Positions 35,138 through 42,657 of a DNA stretch of 64,000 nt are shown piece after piece. Source of the DNA: Paracoccus endophyticus (GTDB lineage: Bacteria; Pseudomonadota; Alphaproteobacteria; Rhodobacterales; Rhodobacteraceae); assembly GCF_003286075.1 (NCBI RefSeq), contig NZ_QLUV01000012.1, positions 1 through 64,000 of the forward strand, written 5' to 3'. A program made the translations under genes and the position numbers. The notes under the pieces are model-generated. The model had not been told where the DNA came from, searched no databases, and saw nothing but the letters and a program-made list of their open reading frames with translations. Within the stretch, counting starts at the first letter, position 1; each line of letters starts with the position of its first letter.

Positions 35138-35515
35138 CTGGCCCAGGTGCCGAGCCGACAGAACTGTTGCGTTACAGCCTCGACCGGCGTCAGCCACCGC
35201 CACCGCTACGCGCCATGCGGCCAGCGCACCCAGCGGCTGCGCCTCTGGCGTGTTGCGGCTCTGTTCGCGTTGAGAGCGAGGGAAACAAGGCGCGAAGTTT
35301 TGGCGCGATTGAACCTCATGACATTGGAAAGGCGCGAGAATTTCAGACCGAACCGAAATCGGCGAGGATCGCCCGAACAGAGACGGAGCACCGTTCAGAA
35401 CTCGGAACGGCCCTGGCGCGCAGCCTCGAAGGTTCGCATGGAGGAGGCGAAGACGTTGGAAAACAGGACTGTTTTCCCCTCACTGGGCGCCTGTCCGTGT
35501 GCGCAACAGGGATAA
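35138..35515. other. 378-bp gap before attL
   Basis: No gene recognised. Short open frames on both strands have no family match and no good binding site. Composition is less GC-biased than the core. This is chromosomal flank (or an older insertion) between rsgA and the left attachment site. Confidence 0.5.
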
Positions 35516-35530
35516 TGGCGGAGGCGGTGG
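35516..35530. repeat. attL: left copy of 15-bp att core
   Basis: tggcggaggcggtgg is identical to 44632-44646, the 3' end of tRNA-Ser (complement of CCA, discriminator, acceptor stem and start of the T-arm). Identity stops at base 16. This is the duplicate left when an element integrates at a tRNA 3' end. Confidence 0.75.
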
Positions 35531-35651
35531 CCGCCAAAGGGTGTTCTGCCGGGGTCCCGTAGCGTCCCGAAAGGTACTGAATTCTCGGATGGTTAGACAC
35601 TGACATTGTCCAGCACGGTCTTGCGAAGACTCGTGCAGTCTACTATTTCGA

Positions 35652-35670
35652 GGGGGACACGGAGGGGGAC
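35652..35670. repeat. Paired GGGGGAC sites (integrase arm sites, left)
   Basis: GGGGGAC at 35652-35658 and 35664-35670, a 12-bp period. The same pair with the same period occurs near the right end (44557-44575). They lie between attL and the integrase start, as expected for arm-type binding sites. Confidence 0.5.
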
Positions 35671-35677
35671 AGGTGAA

Positions 35678-36988
35678 ATGGCCGATGAAGCGACAGCCGC
35701 GGAAGCGCAGCCCTCGCCGGCCGTCGGCGGTCGCTCGGGACGCCCTCTCTCGGCGGCGTTCGTCCGTACGGTGACGGCGCCGGGGAAGTACCACGACGGC
35801 GGCGGCCTCGGCCTTCTGCTGCGCGTCGAGCCGACCGGCTCGAAGCGCTGGGTGCAGCGGCTGACCATCGGCCACCGCCGCCGCGAGATCGGCCTCGGAT
35901 CGCCGCCGGTGGTGACGCTGGCGATGGCGCGCGAGGCGGCGCTGGCGAACGCCCGTCTCGCCCGCGATGGCGTGGACCCCGTCGGGGAGCGCCGTCGTGC
36001 CCGGGAGACGCTGAGCTTCGCTCAGGCCGTGGACCGCCACCTCTCCTCAAAGCTGGACGAGTTCAGCAACGCCAAGCATCGCGCTCAGTGGCGCAGCACC
36101 CTCGACAGCTACGCTGGGCCTGTAATCGGCGCTCTGCCGGTGGCTCAGATCGCCGTCGCCGACGTTCTGAGGGTGCTGCAGCCGATCTGGGCGACGAGGA
36201 CTGAAACCGCCTCGCGCCTGCGCGGGCGCATCGAGGCCGTCCTGTCTTGGGCGACGGTCGCCGGCCACCGCACCGGCGACAATCCCGCGCGGTGGAAGGG
36301 CAACCTCGATCACCTTCTGCCGAAGCCCGCGAAGATCGCCCGCAGCGGCAACCAGCCCGCGCTGGCGCTCGCGGACACTCCGCGCTGGTTCGCCGCGGTG
36401 GCCCAGCGCCCCGGTGCGGCATCGCTGGCGCTGCGCTTCGCCGCGCTCACCGCTGCCCGCTCGGGTGAGGTCAGGGGCGCGCTGTGGTCGGAGATCGACC
36501 CTGAGGCGCGGGTCTGGACCGTCCCTGCCGAGCGGATGAAGGCTGGCCGAGCCCACCGCGTTCCGCTCACCGCCCCCGCGCTGGCGATCATCGAGGCGGC
36601 GCGCTCTCTCCCGGCCGGCAGGGCGCCGCTCATCTTCCCCGCCCCGTCGGGCGTCGCCCTGTCCGACATGGCCCTGTCTGCGGTCATGCGCCGCGTCCAC
36701 GCCGCAGCGACCACCGACGGCGATCCGGGCTTCGTCGACCCTCGCTCGGGCCGCCCCGCGGTGCCGCACGGCCTCCGCAGCACCTTCCGTGACTGGGCAG
36801 CCGAGGGCGGCTACGAGCGCGACATGGCCGAGATCGCGCTTGCCCATACCGTCGGCAGCGCGGTCGAGCGCGCCTACCGCCGCAGCGACATGCTTGAGCG
36901 CCGCCGGTCGATGATGTCGGCGTGGGCGGGCCTCCTGACCGGCGCACCCTCCACCGCCGCTGCGGTGCCGCTGCGGGGGCGGCAGTGA
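35678..36988 (+). CDS. int: Tyrosine recombinase integrase (DUF4102 N-terminus)
   Basis: A 436-aa P4-type integrase. Residues 22-105 form the arm-binding DUF4102 domain (DGGGLGLLLRVEPTGSKRWV), 110-205 the core-binding SAM-like domain, and 230-410 the catalytic domain with R261 (AARSGEVRG), K288, H364 and R367 (PHGLRSTFRDW), H390 (LAHTVG) and nucleophile Y400 (VERAYRRS). All catalytic residues are present, so it should be active. The ATG at 35678 follows ggaggggg. It overlaps the AT-hook gene by GTGA. It sits at the att end away from the intact tRNA and points inward. Confidence 0.93.
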   Translation: MADEATAAEAQPSPAVGGRSGRPLSAAFVRTVTAPGKYHDGGGLGLLLRVEPTGSKRWVQRLTIGHRRREIGLGSPPVVTLAMAREAALANARLARDGVDPVGERRRARETLSFAQAVDRHLSSKLDEFSNAKHRAQWRSTLDSYAGPVIGALPVAQIAVADVLRVLQPIWATRTETASRLRGRIEAVLSWATVAGHRTGDNPARWKGNLDHLLPKPAKIARSGNQPALALADTPRWFAAVAQRPGAASLALRFAALTAARSGEVRGALWSEIDPEARVWTVPAERMKAGRAHRVPLTAPALAIIEAARSLPAGRAPLIFPAPSGVALSDMALSAVMRRVHAAATTDGDPGFVDPRSGRPAVPHGLRSTFRDWAAEGGYERDMAEIALAHTVGSAVERAYRRSDMLERRRSMMSAWAGLLTGAPSTAAAVPLRGRQ

Positions 36989-37911
36989 CGCCGCCCAAGC
37001 GCCCTCGCGGGCGCCCGCCGAAGGCGCTTGGCGCCAACCCTTACGATGCGCCGGCTGTCCCCCGCGCGGCCCGCACCGCGCTCGTCGAGGCGCTGGTCAA
37101 GGCCCCCGCCCCGCGCGGCGGCGTTCGCCCGGCGGCGGCGCTGGCGGAGGCGACGCCCGACTGGCCGCGCTACCGCAGCGCCGACGGCGCCCCTCACAGG
37201 AACGCTGACGGGCTCGAAAGGGAGGCGGTCGAGCGGAAGGCGGTCGAGCGGTGGCTGCGGCGCCAGCCCGACCTTCACTGGCTGGCCGCCATCGAGGCGC
37301 GGCAGCGCGACAGCGATGCGGTTCGCTCCTTCGGCGCCGTCCACCAGCGCGTGGCGCAGGCATTGGAGGCGTTCGCCGCCGACCCTCAGTCCGAGACGGC
37401 GCTCGCCGGCGCAGCGCGCTCGGTGGCGCTGCTGCCGCCCGATCCAGCGCCGCCGGTCGGTCAGCGGCGCCTCGCCCCCGACCCGGAGCGGCTGACGGAG
37501 GAACGGCTGCTCGCCGCCGTCGGCGATCCCGCCGCTCTGGCCGTCCTCGCGCCGGTGGCGCTCACCCTCGCCGCCGACTGCCGCCGCGTCGCCGACGAGG
37601 TCGAGAAGTGGCGCGCGGAGAACGCCATCGGCGGGGGCCGCGCCGCTGTCGCCCGCGATGTGGCCCGCGTGGTCGCAGCGTTCTTCGACGCAGCGGGCAT
37701 GGGCGAGCGCGTCCGGTTCGCCCGCGACAACAGTGGCAAGGGCGACAGGAGGGGGCCGGCCAACGCCTACTGCTCTGCGACAGCGGCGGCCTTGGCGGCG
37801 CTCGATCTGGGAGGCGAGGAGAGCGGCGTCTGGGTCCGCTCTGCGGCGGAAGTCTGCAGCGAGAGGGCCGCCGCCGCTGGTGCTGCCAAGGCCGTGTCCT
37901 CAGAAAGTTGA
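36985..37911 (+). CDS. AT-hook-containing protein of unknown function
   Basis: A 308-aa protein starting with GTG inside the integrase stop. Residues 2-13 read TPPKRPRGRPPK, a textbook AT-hook that binds the minor groove. The rest is mostly helical and Ala/Arg-rich, with RKAVERWLRRQPDLHWLAAI and DSDAVRSFGAVHQRVAQALE but no domain I know. The C-terminus holds GMGERVRFARDNSGKGDRRG and AYCSATAAALAALDLG. Tight coupling to int suggests a role in integration, excision or DNA compaction. No homolog is recognised. Confidence 0.7.
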   Translation: MTPPKRPRGRPPKALGANPYDAPAVPRAARTALVEALVKAPAPRGGVRPAAALAEATPDWPRYRSADGAPHRNADGLEREAVERKAVERWLRRQPDLHWLAAIEARQRDSDAVRSFGAVHQRVAQALEAFAADPQSETALAGAARSVALLPPDPAPPVGQRRLAPDPERLTEERLLAAVGDPAALAVLAPVALTLAADCRRVADEVEKWRAENAIGGGRAAVARDVARVVAAFFDAAGMGERVRFARDNSGKGDRRGPANAYCSATAAALAALDLGGEESGVWVRSAAEVCSERAAAAGAAKAVSSES

Positions 37912-38027
37912 CAACTGATTTCAGCGGCTTGCCCGGCGCGCGGATTAAAGTCGCAGTGTGGGCGTAAAGGGCCGCCGGCCTGCGCGCTACCTTGCAGGAC
38001 ATGAACAGCCTCAAGGAGACAACCTCA

Positions 38028-38222
38028 ATGACGACCGACCGCTTTCTTCGGATGCCGCAGGTGCGGGAGCGCGTCGCTCTCAGCAAGGCGGCGATCTATC
38101 GCAAGATCGGAAAGGGCGAGTTCCCGCCCCCCGTGAAGCTGGGCGAACGCGTCTCCGCGTGGCCGGAGAGTGCTATCCAGCGCTGGATGGAGGAGCGCAT
38201 CGCCGCTCGCATCGCCGCCTGA
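38028..38222 (+). CDS. alpA: AlpA family transcriptional regulator / excisionase
   Basis: A 64-aa winged-helix protein. FLRMPQVRERVALSKAAIYR, GKGEFPPPVKLGERVSAW and ESAIQRWMEERI are the AlpA/MerR-like HTH signature used by P4-type elements to control integrase expression and excision. The ATG at 38028 was chosen since AAGGAG lies 9 bp upstream; the frame could start at an ATG at 38001. The gene stands alone between the AT-hook gene and a leader region. Confidence 0.88.
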   Translation: MTTDRFLRMPQVRERVALSKAAIYRKIGKGEFPPPVKLGERVSAWPESAIQRWMEERIAARIAA

Positions 38223-38344
38223 GTGCTATCGCCACCGCCACCCGCGGCGGCGGTCCAGAAGACCCCCACCCCCTGAACTGAACGGCTCGCGAGCGCGGAC
38301 AGCGCCCCCGAGCAAGCAACGGGCGCGGGAAGCCGCGCCCCGGG

Positions 38345-38407
38345 ATGAACCCGAGGCGCGCCGTCGCCAGTGCTGTTGAAGGAGGAAACGTGCCTCCCCC
38401 AAAATAG
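38345..38407 (+). promoter_or_regulatory. Possible proline-stretch leader ORF
   Basis: A frame of 20 codons ends in PPPK-stop just upstream of the replication genes. A strong GAAGGAGG precedes an internal GTG (38390) that would give only MPPPK. Three prolines before a stop can stall ribosomes. It may be a regulatory leader for the downstream genes, or chance; the GAAGGAGG argues for translation. Confidence 0.25.
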
Positions 38408-38454
38408 CGCCGACGGTGCCCTCCATCAAGCCCTTCAGGGGCAAAGGAAACACC

Positions 38455-38799
38455 ATGGCAACCTTGCCGAAAAACGTTCTTACGGGGGCAGAGCCCCCCT
38501 CCGACGGTCACCTGCGGGCCGCGTTGGCGATCCTCGCTCAGGCATCCGCTGCTGTCGTGTCCGGCCGCAGGCGCTACACCGAAGCCTCCTTTGGCGGCAA
38601 CCTCGGGATGGAGGACCTCCTGTTCTTCGCGCTGGTCGTCGTCGCCACCGGGCGCAAGGGCGCTCCCTCCGACCCTGCGGACTGCCGGGCCGCAGTCATC
38701 GAGGCCAAGGGCGCCGTCGAGCGCATCCTCGCTCTCAACCTCGACGATCACCAGCGCTCCCTCTTGGCGGCCCGCGCTGCGAAAGGAGGCCGGGCATGA
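38455..38799 (+). CDS. Small hypothetical protein before the primase
   Basis: A 114-aa, helix-rich protein. The ATG at 38455 follows gcaaagg, and the stop overlaps the primase start (ATGA). Visible segments are LRAALAILAQASAAVVSGRRR, a hydrophobic EDLLFFALVVVATG and the C-terminal VERILALNLDDHQRSLLAAR. No signal peptide and no known domain. Its position suggests a role in replication control. Confidence 0.7.
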   Translation: MATLPKNVLTGAEPPSDGHLRAALAILAQASAAVVSGRRRYTEASFGGNLGMEDLLFFALVVVATGRKGAPSDPADCRAAVIEAKGAVERILALNLDDHQRSLLAARAAKGGRA

Positions 38800-41690
38800 C
38801 CATGGAGGACGCACAAGAGGCGACCATCGCCGCGAAGGGCACTCCGAAGGAGCCGCCGCGGCCGGAGCGCATCCGCCGCCTCGCCCCCGCCGGCACTCCT
38901 CTGGCCTCCCCATCGCCATCGCCATCGGCGGGGGTGGGGCCGACCCCCTCTCCGGCGATCCCGGGGCCGCTCCAGCCGCTGTTCGCCACCGGCGTTGGCG
39001 TTCACGGGCAGGCACTGGCCCACCTCGCCTACGCCGATCTGGCCGACCTCGCCTTCGCGGCGAACGTCCCCTGCGTGCCGAAGGAGGACGCAGGTTGGTT
39101 CATCCCCAGCGCCCTCGGCGGCGCTGACGCCCGCTCCCACGCGGCGCAGCGCGAGCGCGGCGCGTTCGGGGCGCTGGTGCTCGACATCGACGACGGCGGG
39201 CACTCCCTCGACGATGTCGAGAGGGCGGTGCAGGCGGCCGTCGGCGAGGGCGTGAACGCCCTGATCTACACGACAAAGAGCGCCACCGCGGTCGCTCCGA
39301 AGTGGCGAGCGGTGATCGCCCTTGCGGCGGCGCTGCCGGGAGCGGACTACGCCGAGACGGCGGAGGCGCTGTGCGAACTGATCGAGCAGCGCTCCGGCGG
39401 CGCCGTGCGGCCTGACCGGGCAATGTGCCGGGCAGGGCAGATCGCGTTCCTGCCGAACCTGCCCGACGGCGATGCGCCCTTCTACCAACGGCGGCAGACC
39501 GGAGGCGACCCCCTCGCCCTCGGCGGCGATCACCCGATCATCGCCCTGCGCGACCGCCGCCGACGCGAGAGGGCCGAGGCTGAGGCCGCAGCCGCAGCCG
39601 ACCGCGAGCGCCGGCGTGTGGAGAGGGAGGCCAGCGGCACCGCGACGCTGATCGAGCGCTTCAACCGCGCTCACCCCCTGCCCGACCTGCTGCACAGCTA
39701 CGAGTACCTGAACCGCGACGACGGCAGCCACGGATGGTCGGAGCACTGGCGGTCGCCCTACCAGAAGACCGGCTCCCACGCGACGCAGGTTCGCACCGAC
39801 GACGCCGGCGGCGAGTACTGGATCAGCCTGAGCGCCAGCGACGCCGGCAAGGGCCTCGGGCGCAAGTGCGCCTCCGGCCGCTGGGGCGACGCCTTCGACC
39901 TGTTCGTCCATTACGAGCACGGCGGCAACGAGGCGGCAGCGCGGGAGGCGTGGCAGAAGGCGTGCGACGACGCTCGCCACCGCGAGGCGGCGGAGAAGCT
40001 GGCCCGGATCGCCGTCGGTGGGGGAGAGGGCGCCGATGGCGCCGCCCCCACCGACGGCGATCCTGACCCGGCCGTGGTCGAGCGGCTGACGGCGCTGTGC
40101 GGTGTCAGGACGGACGACGCCTCCCTCGCCCTCGGCTGGCTTGCGGAGGAGGGCGACCGCCTCGTCCTCTGCGACGACGGCTTCTGGCGGCGCTTCGAGG
40201 GCGGCCACTGGCAGCGGCTCGACGACGCCGGCGCCCGAAAGGCGCTGGGGGCCTACCTCCGCGACGTGGGGGCCATGCGGCTCGCGGCGGCGGAGGCGAA
40301 GCGCGACGCGGGCGAGATCGGCAAGGAGGTCTTCGAGAAGGTCGAGAAGCTGGAGGCGCACCTCCGCACGTCGGCGAAGCGAAGGGCTGTCTTTGAGCAG
40401 GCGAGGGACGAGGCCACGCGGATCGCCGCCGACGCCTTCGACGCGGAGCCGATGCTGTTCGGCCTGCCCGGCGGCCGGGTCGCCGACCTCCGCACGGCGG
40501 AAGTGCGGGAAGGGCGGCCGGAGGACCGGATCAGCCTCTCGGCGGCGGAGGGGCCGGCGCCGCAGGGGGTCGTGCCGGAGCGGTGGCTGCGCTTCATCGA
40601 CCAGATCGCCGACGGGCGGCCGGGGTGGGCGACCTTCCTCCAGCGCCTCGCCGGCTACTGCCTGACGGGGTCGACGAGCGCCAAGGCGTTCTTCTTCCTT
40701 CAAGGTGGCGGCGACAACGGCAAGTCCGTCTACCGGGAGGTGCTCAAAGGCCTCCTCGGCAGCTATGCGAAGGTGGTGTCGGTGGAGGTGCTGCTCCGCC
40801 CCAAAGGTGGCGGGACGCAGCACCCGACGGGCCTCGCAAGCCTCGCCGGCGCGCGGATGGTGACGGTGACCGAACCGGAGGCCGGCCGGGTCTGGAACGA
40901 CGCCCTCGTCAAGGACGTGACGGGCGGGGACACCGTCACCGCCCGGCACATGAACCGCGACTTCTTCGACTTCACGCCGAGGGCGACGATCCTCGTCAAC
41001 AGCAACCCCCGGCCCTCCTTCGCCACCGCCGACGAGGCGATGGTGGGCAGGACGATCCTGATGGAGTTCCGGCGGAAGTTCGAGAAGCACGAGCAGGTGC
41101 CCGACTTCCGCAAGCTGCTGCTCGCGGAAGAAGGGCCGGCGATCCTGCGCTGGGCTATCGAAGGCGCTCGCGACTGGCACGCCGCCGGGGGTGGCCGGGA
41201 GGGGCTGGTGATCCCCGACGACGTGGCGGCGGCCGGGCGCAGGTATGCCGACGAGGAGGATGTGGTGCGGCAGTTCCTGCTCGACCAGCAGCACCGCAAC
41301 CCGGAGGGCTGGGCGCCCGGGGCGTTCTTCAAGGCGCCCGACCTCTATCCCGAGTTCGAGCGCTGGGCGAAAGGGGCCGGGATGAAGCCGTGGACGCGGC
41401 GGACCTTCGAGAAGGCGCTGTCCGAAGGCGCCGACCGCTACGGCCTCTGCCGGGAGAGGACCGAACACGCGCGCGGCTACACGGTCGAACGGCTGCTCGC
41501 CGACGAGGATGCGGAGGGGTCGGAGGAGCCGGACGCTCCTGCCGGCGACGGCGATGCCCGCGTGGTCGGACTGCGGAAGGCGCTCCGGCAGAACCGCGGC
41601 GGCGCACCGGACAACCCCGCGAAGCGCCGACGGTGCCGTGCTCCGAAAGGAGAGGACGAGGGCGGCGGCGCAGGCGGGCGGCAGCGATGA
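38796..41690 (+). CDS. P4-type primase-helicase
   Basis: A 964-aa replication protein. The N-terminus is Pro/Ser-rich. Residues 120-260 (ALVLDIDDGG, ALIYTTKSATAVAPKWRAVI) look like a divergent archaeo-eukaryotic-type primase domain with acidic catalytic residues D130 and D132. The C-terminal half is an SF3 helicase of the phage/plasmid P4 family: D5_N-like region at about 540-620, Walker A GGGDNGKS at 637-644, Walker B-type TVTEPE and sensor ILVNSNPRPSF. The tail is basic. The start at 38796 is set by aaaggagg and the ATGA overlap. With the iterons downstream it should be the initiator, like P4 alpha. The primase assignment is inference; the helicase is certain. Confidence 0.9.
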   Translation: MTMEDAQEATIAAKGTPKEPPRPERIRRLAPAGTPLASPSPSPSAGVGPTPSPAIPGPLQPLFATGVGVHGQALAHLAYADLADLAFAANVPCVPKEDAGWFIPSALGGADARSHAAQRERGAFGALVLDIDDGGHSLDDVERAVQAAVGEGVNALIYTTKSATAVAPKWRAVIALAAALPGADYAETAEALCELIEQRSGGAVRPDRAMCRAGQIAFLPNLPDGDAPFYQRRQTGGDPLALGGDHPIIALRDRRRRERAEAEAAAAADRERRRVEREASGTATLIERFNRAHPLPDLLHSYEYLNRDDGSHGWSEHWRSPYQKTGSHATQVRTDDAGGEYWISLSASDAGKGLGRKCASGRWGDAFDLFVHYEHGGNEAAAREAWQKACDDARHREAAEKLARIAVGGGEGADGAAPTDGDPDPAVVERLTALCGVRTDDASLALGWLAEEGDRLVLCDDGFWRRFEGGHWQRLDDAGARKALGAYLRDVGAMRLAAAEAKRDAGEIGKEVFEKVEKLEAHLRTSAKRRAVFEQARDEATRIAADAFDAEPMLFGLPGGRVADLRTAEVREGRPEDRISLSAAEGPAPQGVVPERWLRFIDQIADGRPGWATFLQRLAGYCLTGSTSAKAFFFLQGGGDNGKSVYREVLKGLLGSYAKVVSVEVLLRPKGGGTQHPTGLASLAGARMVTVTEPEAGRVWNDALVKDVTGGDTVTARHMNRDFFDFTPRATILVNSNPRPSFATADEAMVGRTILMEFRRKFEKHEQVPDFRKLLLAEEGPAILRWAIEGARDWHAAGGGREGLVIPDDVAAAGRRYADEEDVVRQFLLDQQHRNPEGWAPGAFFKAPDLYPEFERWAKGAGMKPWTRRTFEKALSEGADRYGLCRERTEHARGYTVERLLADEDAEGSEEPDAPAGDGDARVVGLRKALRQNRGGAPDNPAKRRRCRAPKGEDEGGGAGGRQR

Positions 41691-42028
41691 GCGCCGCTGT
41701 GGGGTGGCTGCCGGCGGCAGAGGCGAGGGCGCGGCGGAGCGACACCGCTCTCCTCCGCTTCCTTCTCACCGCCCGGCTCGCGGAGCCGGAGCGGTGGGAG
41801 ATCGGGGAGCGCCACCGGCTGGGGGCGCTGTACGACGCCTACCGGCGGTGGTGGGACCGCGCCGGCGGCGACCCTGAGGAGGCGCTTACGATGAGGGAGT
41901 TCAGCCGGAAGATCGGCGGCTGGCGCGGGCGCCGCTACGGCCTCGCGCCGCAGCGTGGGCGCAGGAGCGGCGGCGGCTTCGTCGTCCGGTGGCACGCCCC
42001 TCCGCCGCCGCTGGCGGTGGTGCGGTGA
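41687..42028 (+). CDS. Small protein resembling a primase C-terminal winged helix
   Basis: A 113-aa protein overlapping the primase stop (ATGA). The section ERHRLGALYDAYRRWWDRAG through TMREFSRKIGGWRGRRYGL has the helix-helix-wing pattern of the DNA-binding C-terminus seen in many P4-type primases. It may be that domain encoded as its own gene. The tail is Gly/Arg-rich. It would bind the origin 100-500 bp downstream (inference). Confidence 0.6.
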   Translation: MSAAVGWLPAAEARARRSDTALLRFLLTARLAEPERWEIGERHRLGALYDAYRRWWDRAGGDPEEALTMREFSRKIGGWRGRRYGLAPQRGRRSGGGFVVRWHAPPPPLAVVR

Positions 42029-42136
42029 TCGCCAACGGGGGTCTGCTGCCGATGGCGCTGACCAAGGCCCTTTCTGGCGCCCCGCCGGAGGGGGCCTTCC
42101 GCTGTCCGGGGATCGCCGGCGGGGGTCGCAGACAAG

Positions 42137-42171
42137 GTCTGAAAACGACATCGCCGGTGTCGTTTTCAGAC
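42137..42171. other. Perfect 14-bp hairpin at the origin edge
   Basis: gtctgaaaacgaca (42137-42150) and its exact complement (42158-42171) flank a 7-nt loop, tcgccgg. No U run follows on either strand, so it is not a classic terminator. It sits 30 bp before the first iteron and is a candidate single-strand initiation or regulatory structure of the origin. Confidence 0.7.
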
Positions 42172-42201
42172 TACAAAAGGAAGAAAACCCCCCTGAAAAT
42201 C

Positions 42202-42568
42202 CTGACACTTGCGGCGCCCGCAAGTGTCAGCAAGTGTCAGGATCGGCCCCTAAGTGTCAGGCTTAGCGCCCCCTAGGGGTAGGGTGCGACCTTTCGGGGA
42301 ACGCCGTCGACGGGGGGAAAGGGGCGTCGGCTGACACTTCGAGTGTCAGCCACGCCCTGAGTGTCAGGCTAAGTGTCAGGAGTTTTTCCCTTGATCGTCA
42401 ACGGGTTATTGCTGCGGCTGACACTCTGACACTTCTTTCTCTATTGAATAGCAGTGTAGAGAGAGAGAGAGAAGAACGTAAAGAGAACATCCCCTGTACG
42501 CCCCTATAGACCCCCTATGTATTCTCTAGGGCGCCATAGGGGGGCGATTTAAGTGTCAGGAGTGTCAG
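42202..42568. other. Iteron replication origin
   Basis: Twelve copies of RAGTGTCAG lie in 367 bp. Forward: 42222, 42232, 42252, 42341, 42359, 42371, 42551, 42560. Reverse: 42202, 42331, 42418, 42426 (start positions). Copies 1-2 form a 13-bp-arm palindrome around cgc, and copies 5-6 form another around a single c. Between the two outer groups is an AT-richer stretch with a (GA)7 run (42459-42472) and a 9-bp inverted repeat, ccccctatg/cataggggg (42511-42543). This arrangement matches origins recognised by iteron-binding initiators such as P4 alpha, with a different motif. Confidence 0.8.
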
Positions 42569-42657
42569 GATTGCACAATGACATCGCAGCCGCCCCCTCA
42601 GCCCCGCCGGTGGCGATCCGCCGCGCGGTCCTCGCCTACAGCAGGAGGTATCCCCCA

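Noticed and set aside
38748..41468. 906-codon open frame on the minus strand opposite the primase-helicase
   Set aside because: High GC keeps antisense frames open; the product is low-complexity Arg/Ala/Gly text, while the plus strand carries clear helicase motifs. The same applies to the 909-codon antisense frame at 6917-9646.
42025..42276. Open frame of 83 codons from a GTG overlapping the small winged-helix-like gene
   Set aside because: It runs through the perfect 14-bp hairpin and the first iterons, has no good binding site and no sensible domain; the cis elements explain the sequence better.
42202..42568. CRISPR array
   Set aside because: Repeats are 9 bp, occur in both orientations and have irregular spacing with no unique equal-length spacers or cas genes; iterons fit better.
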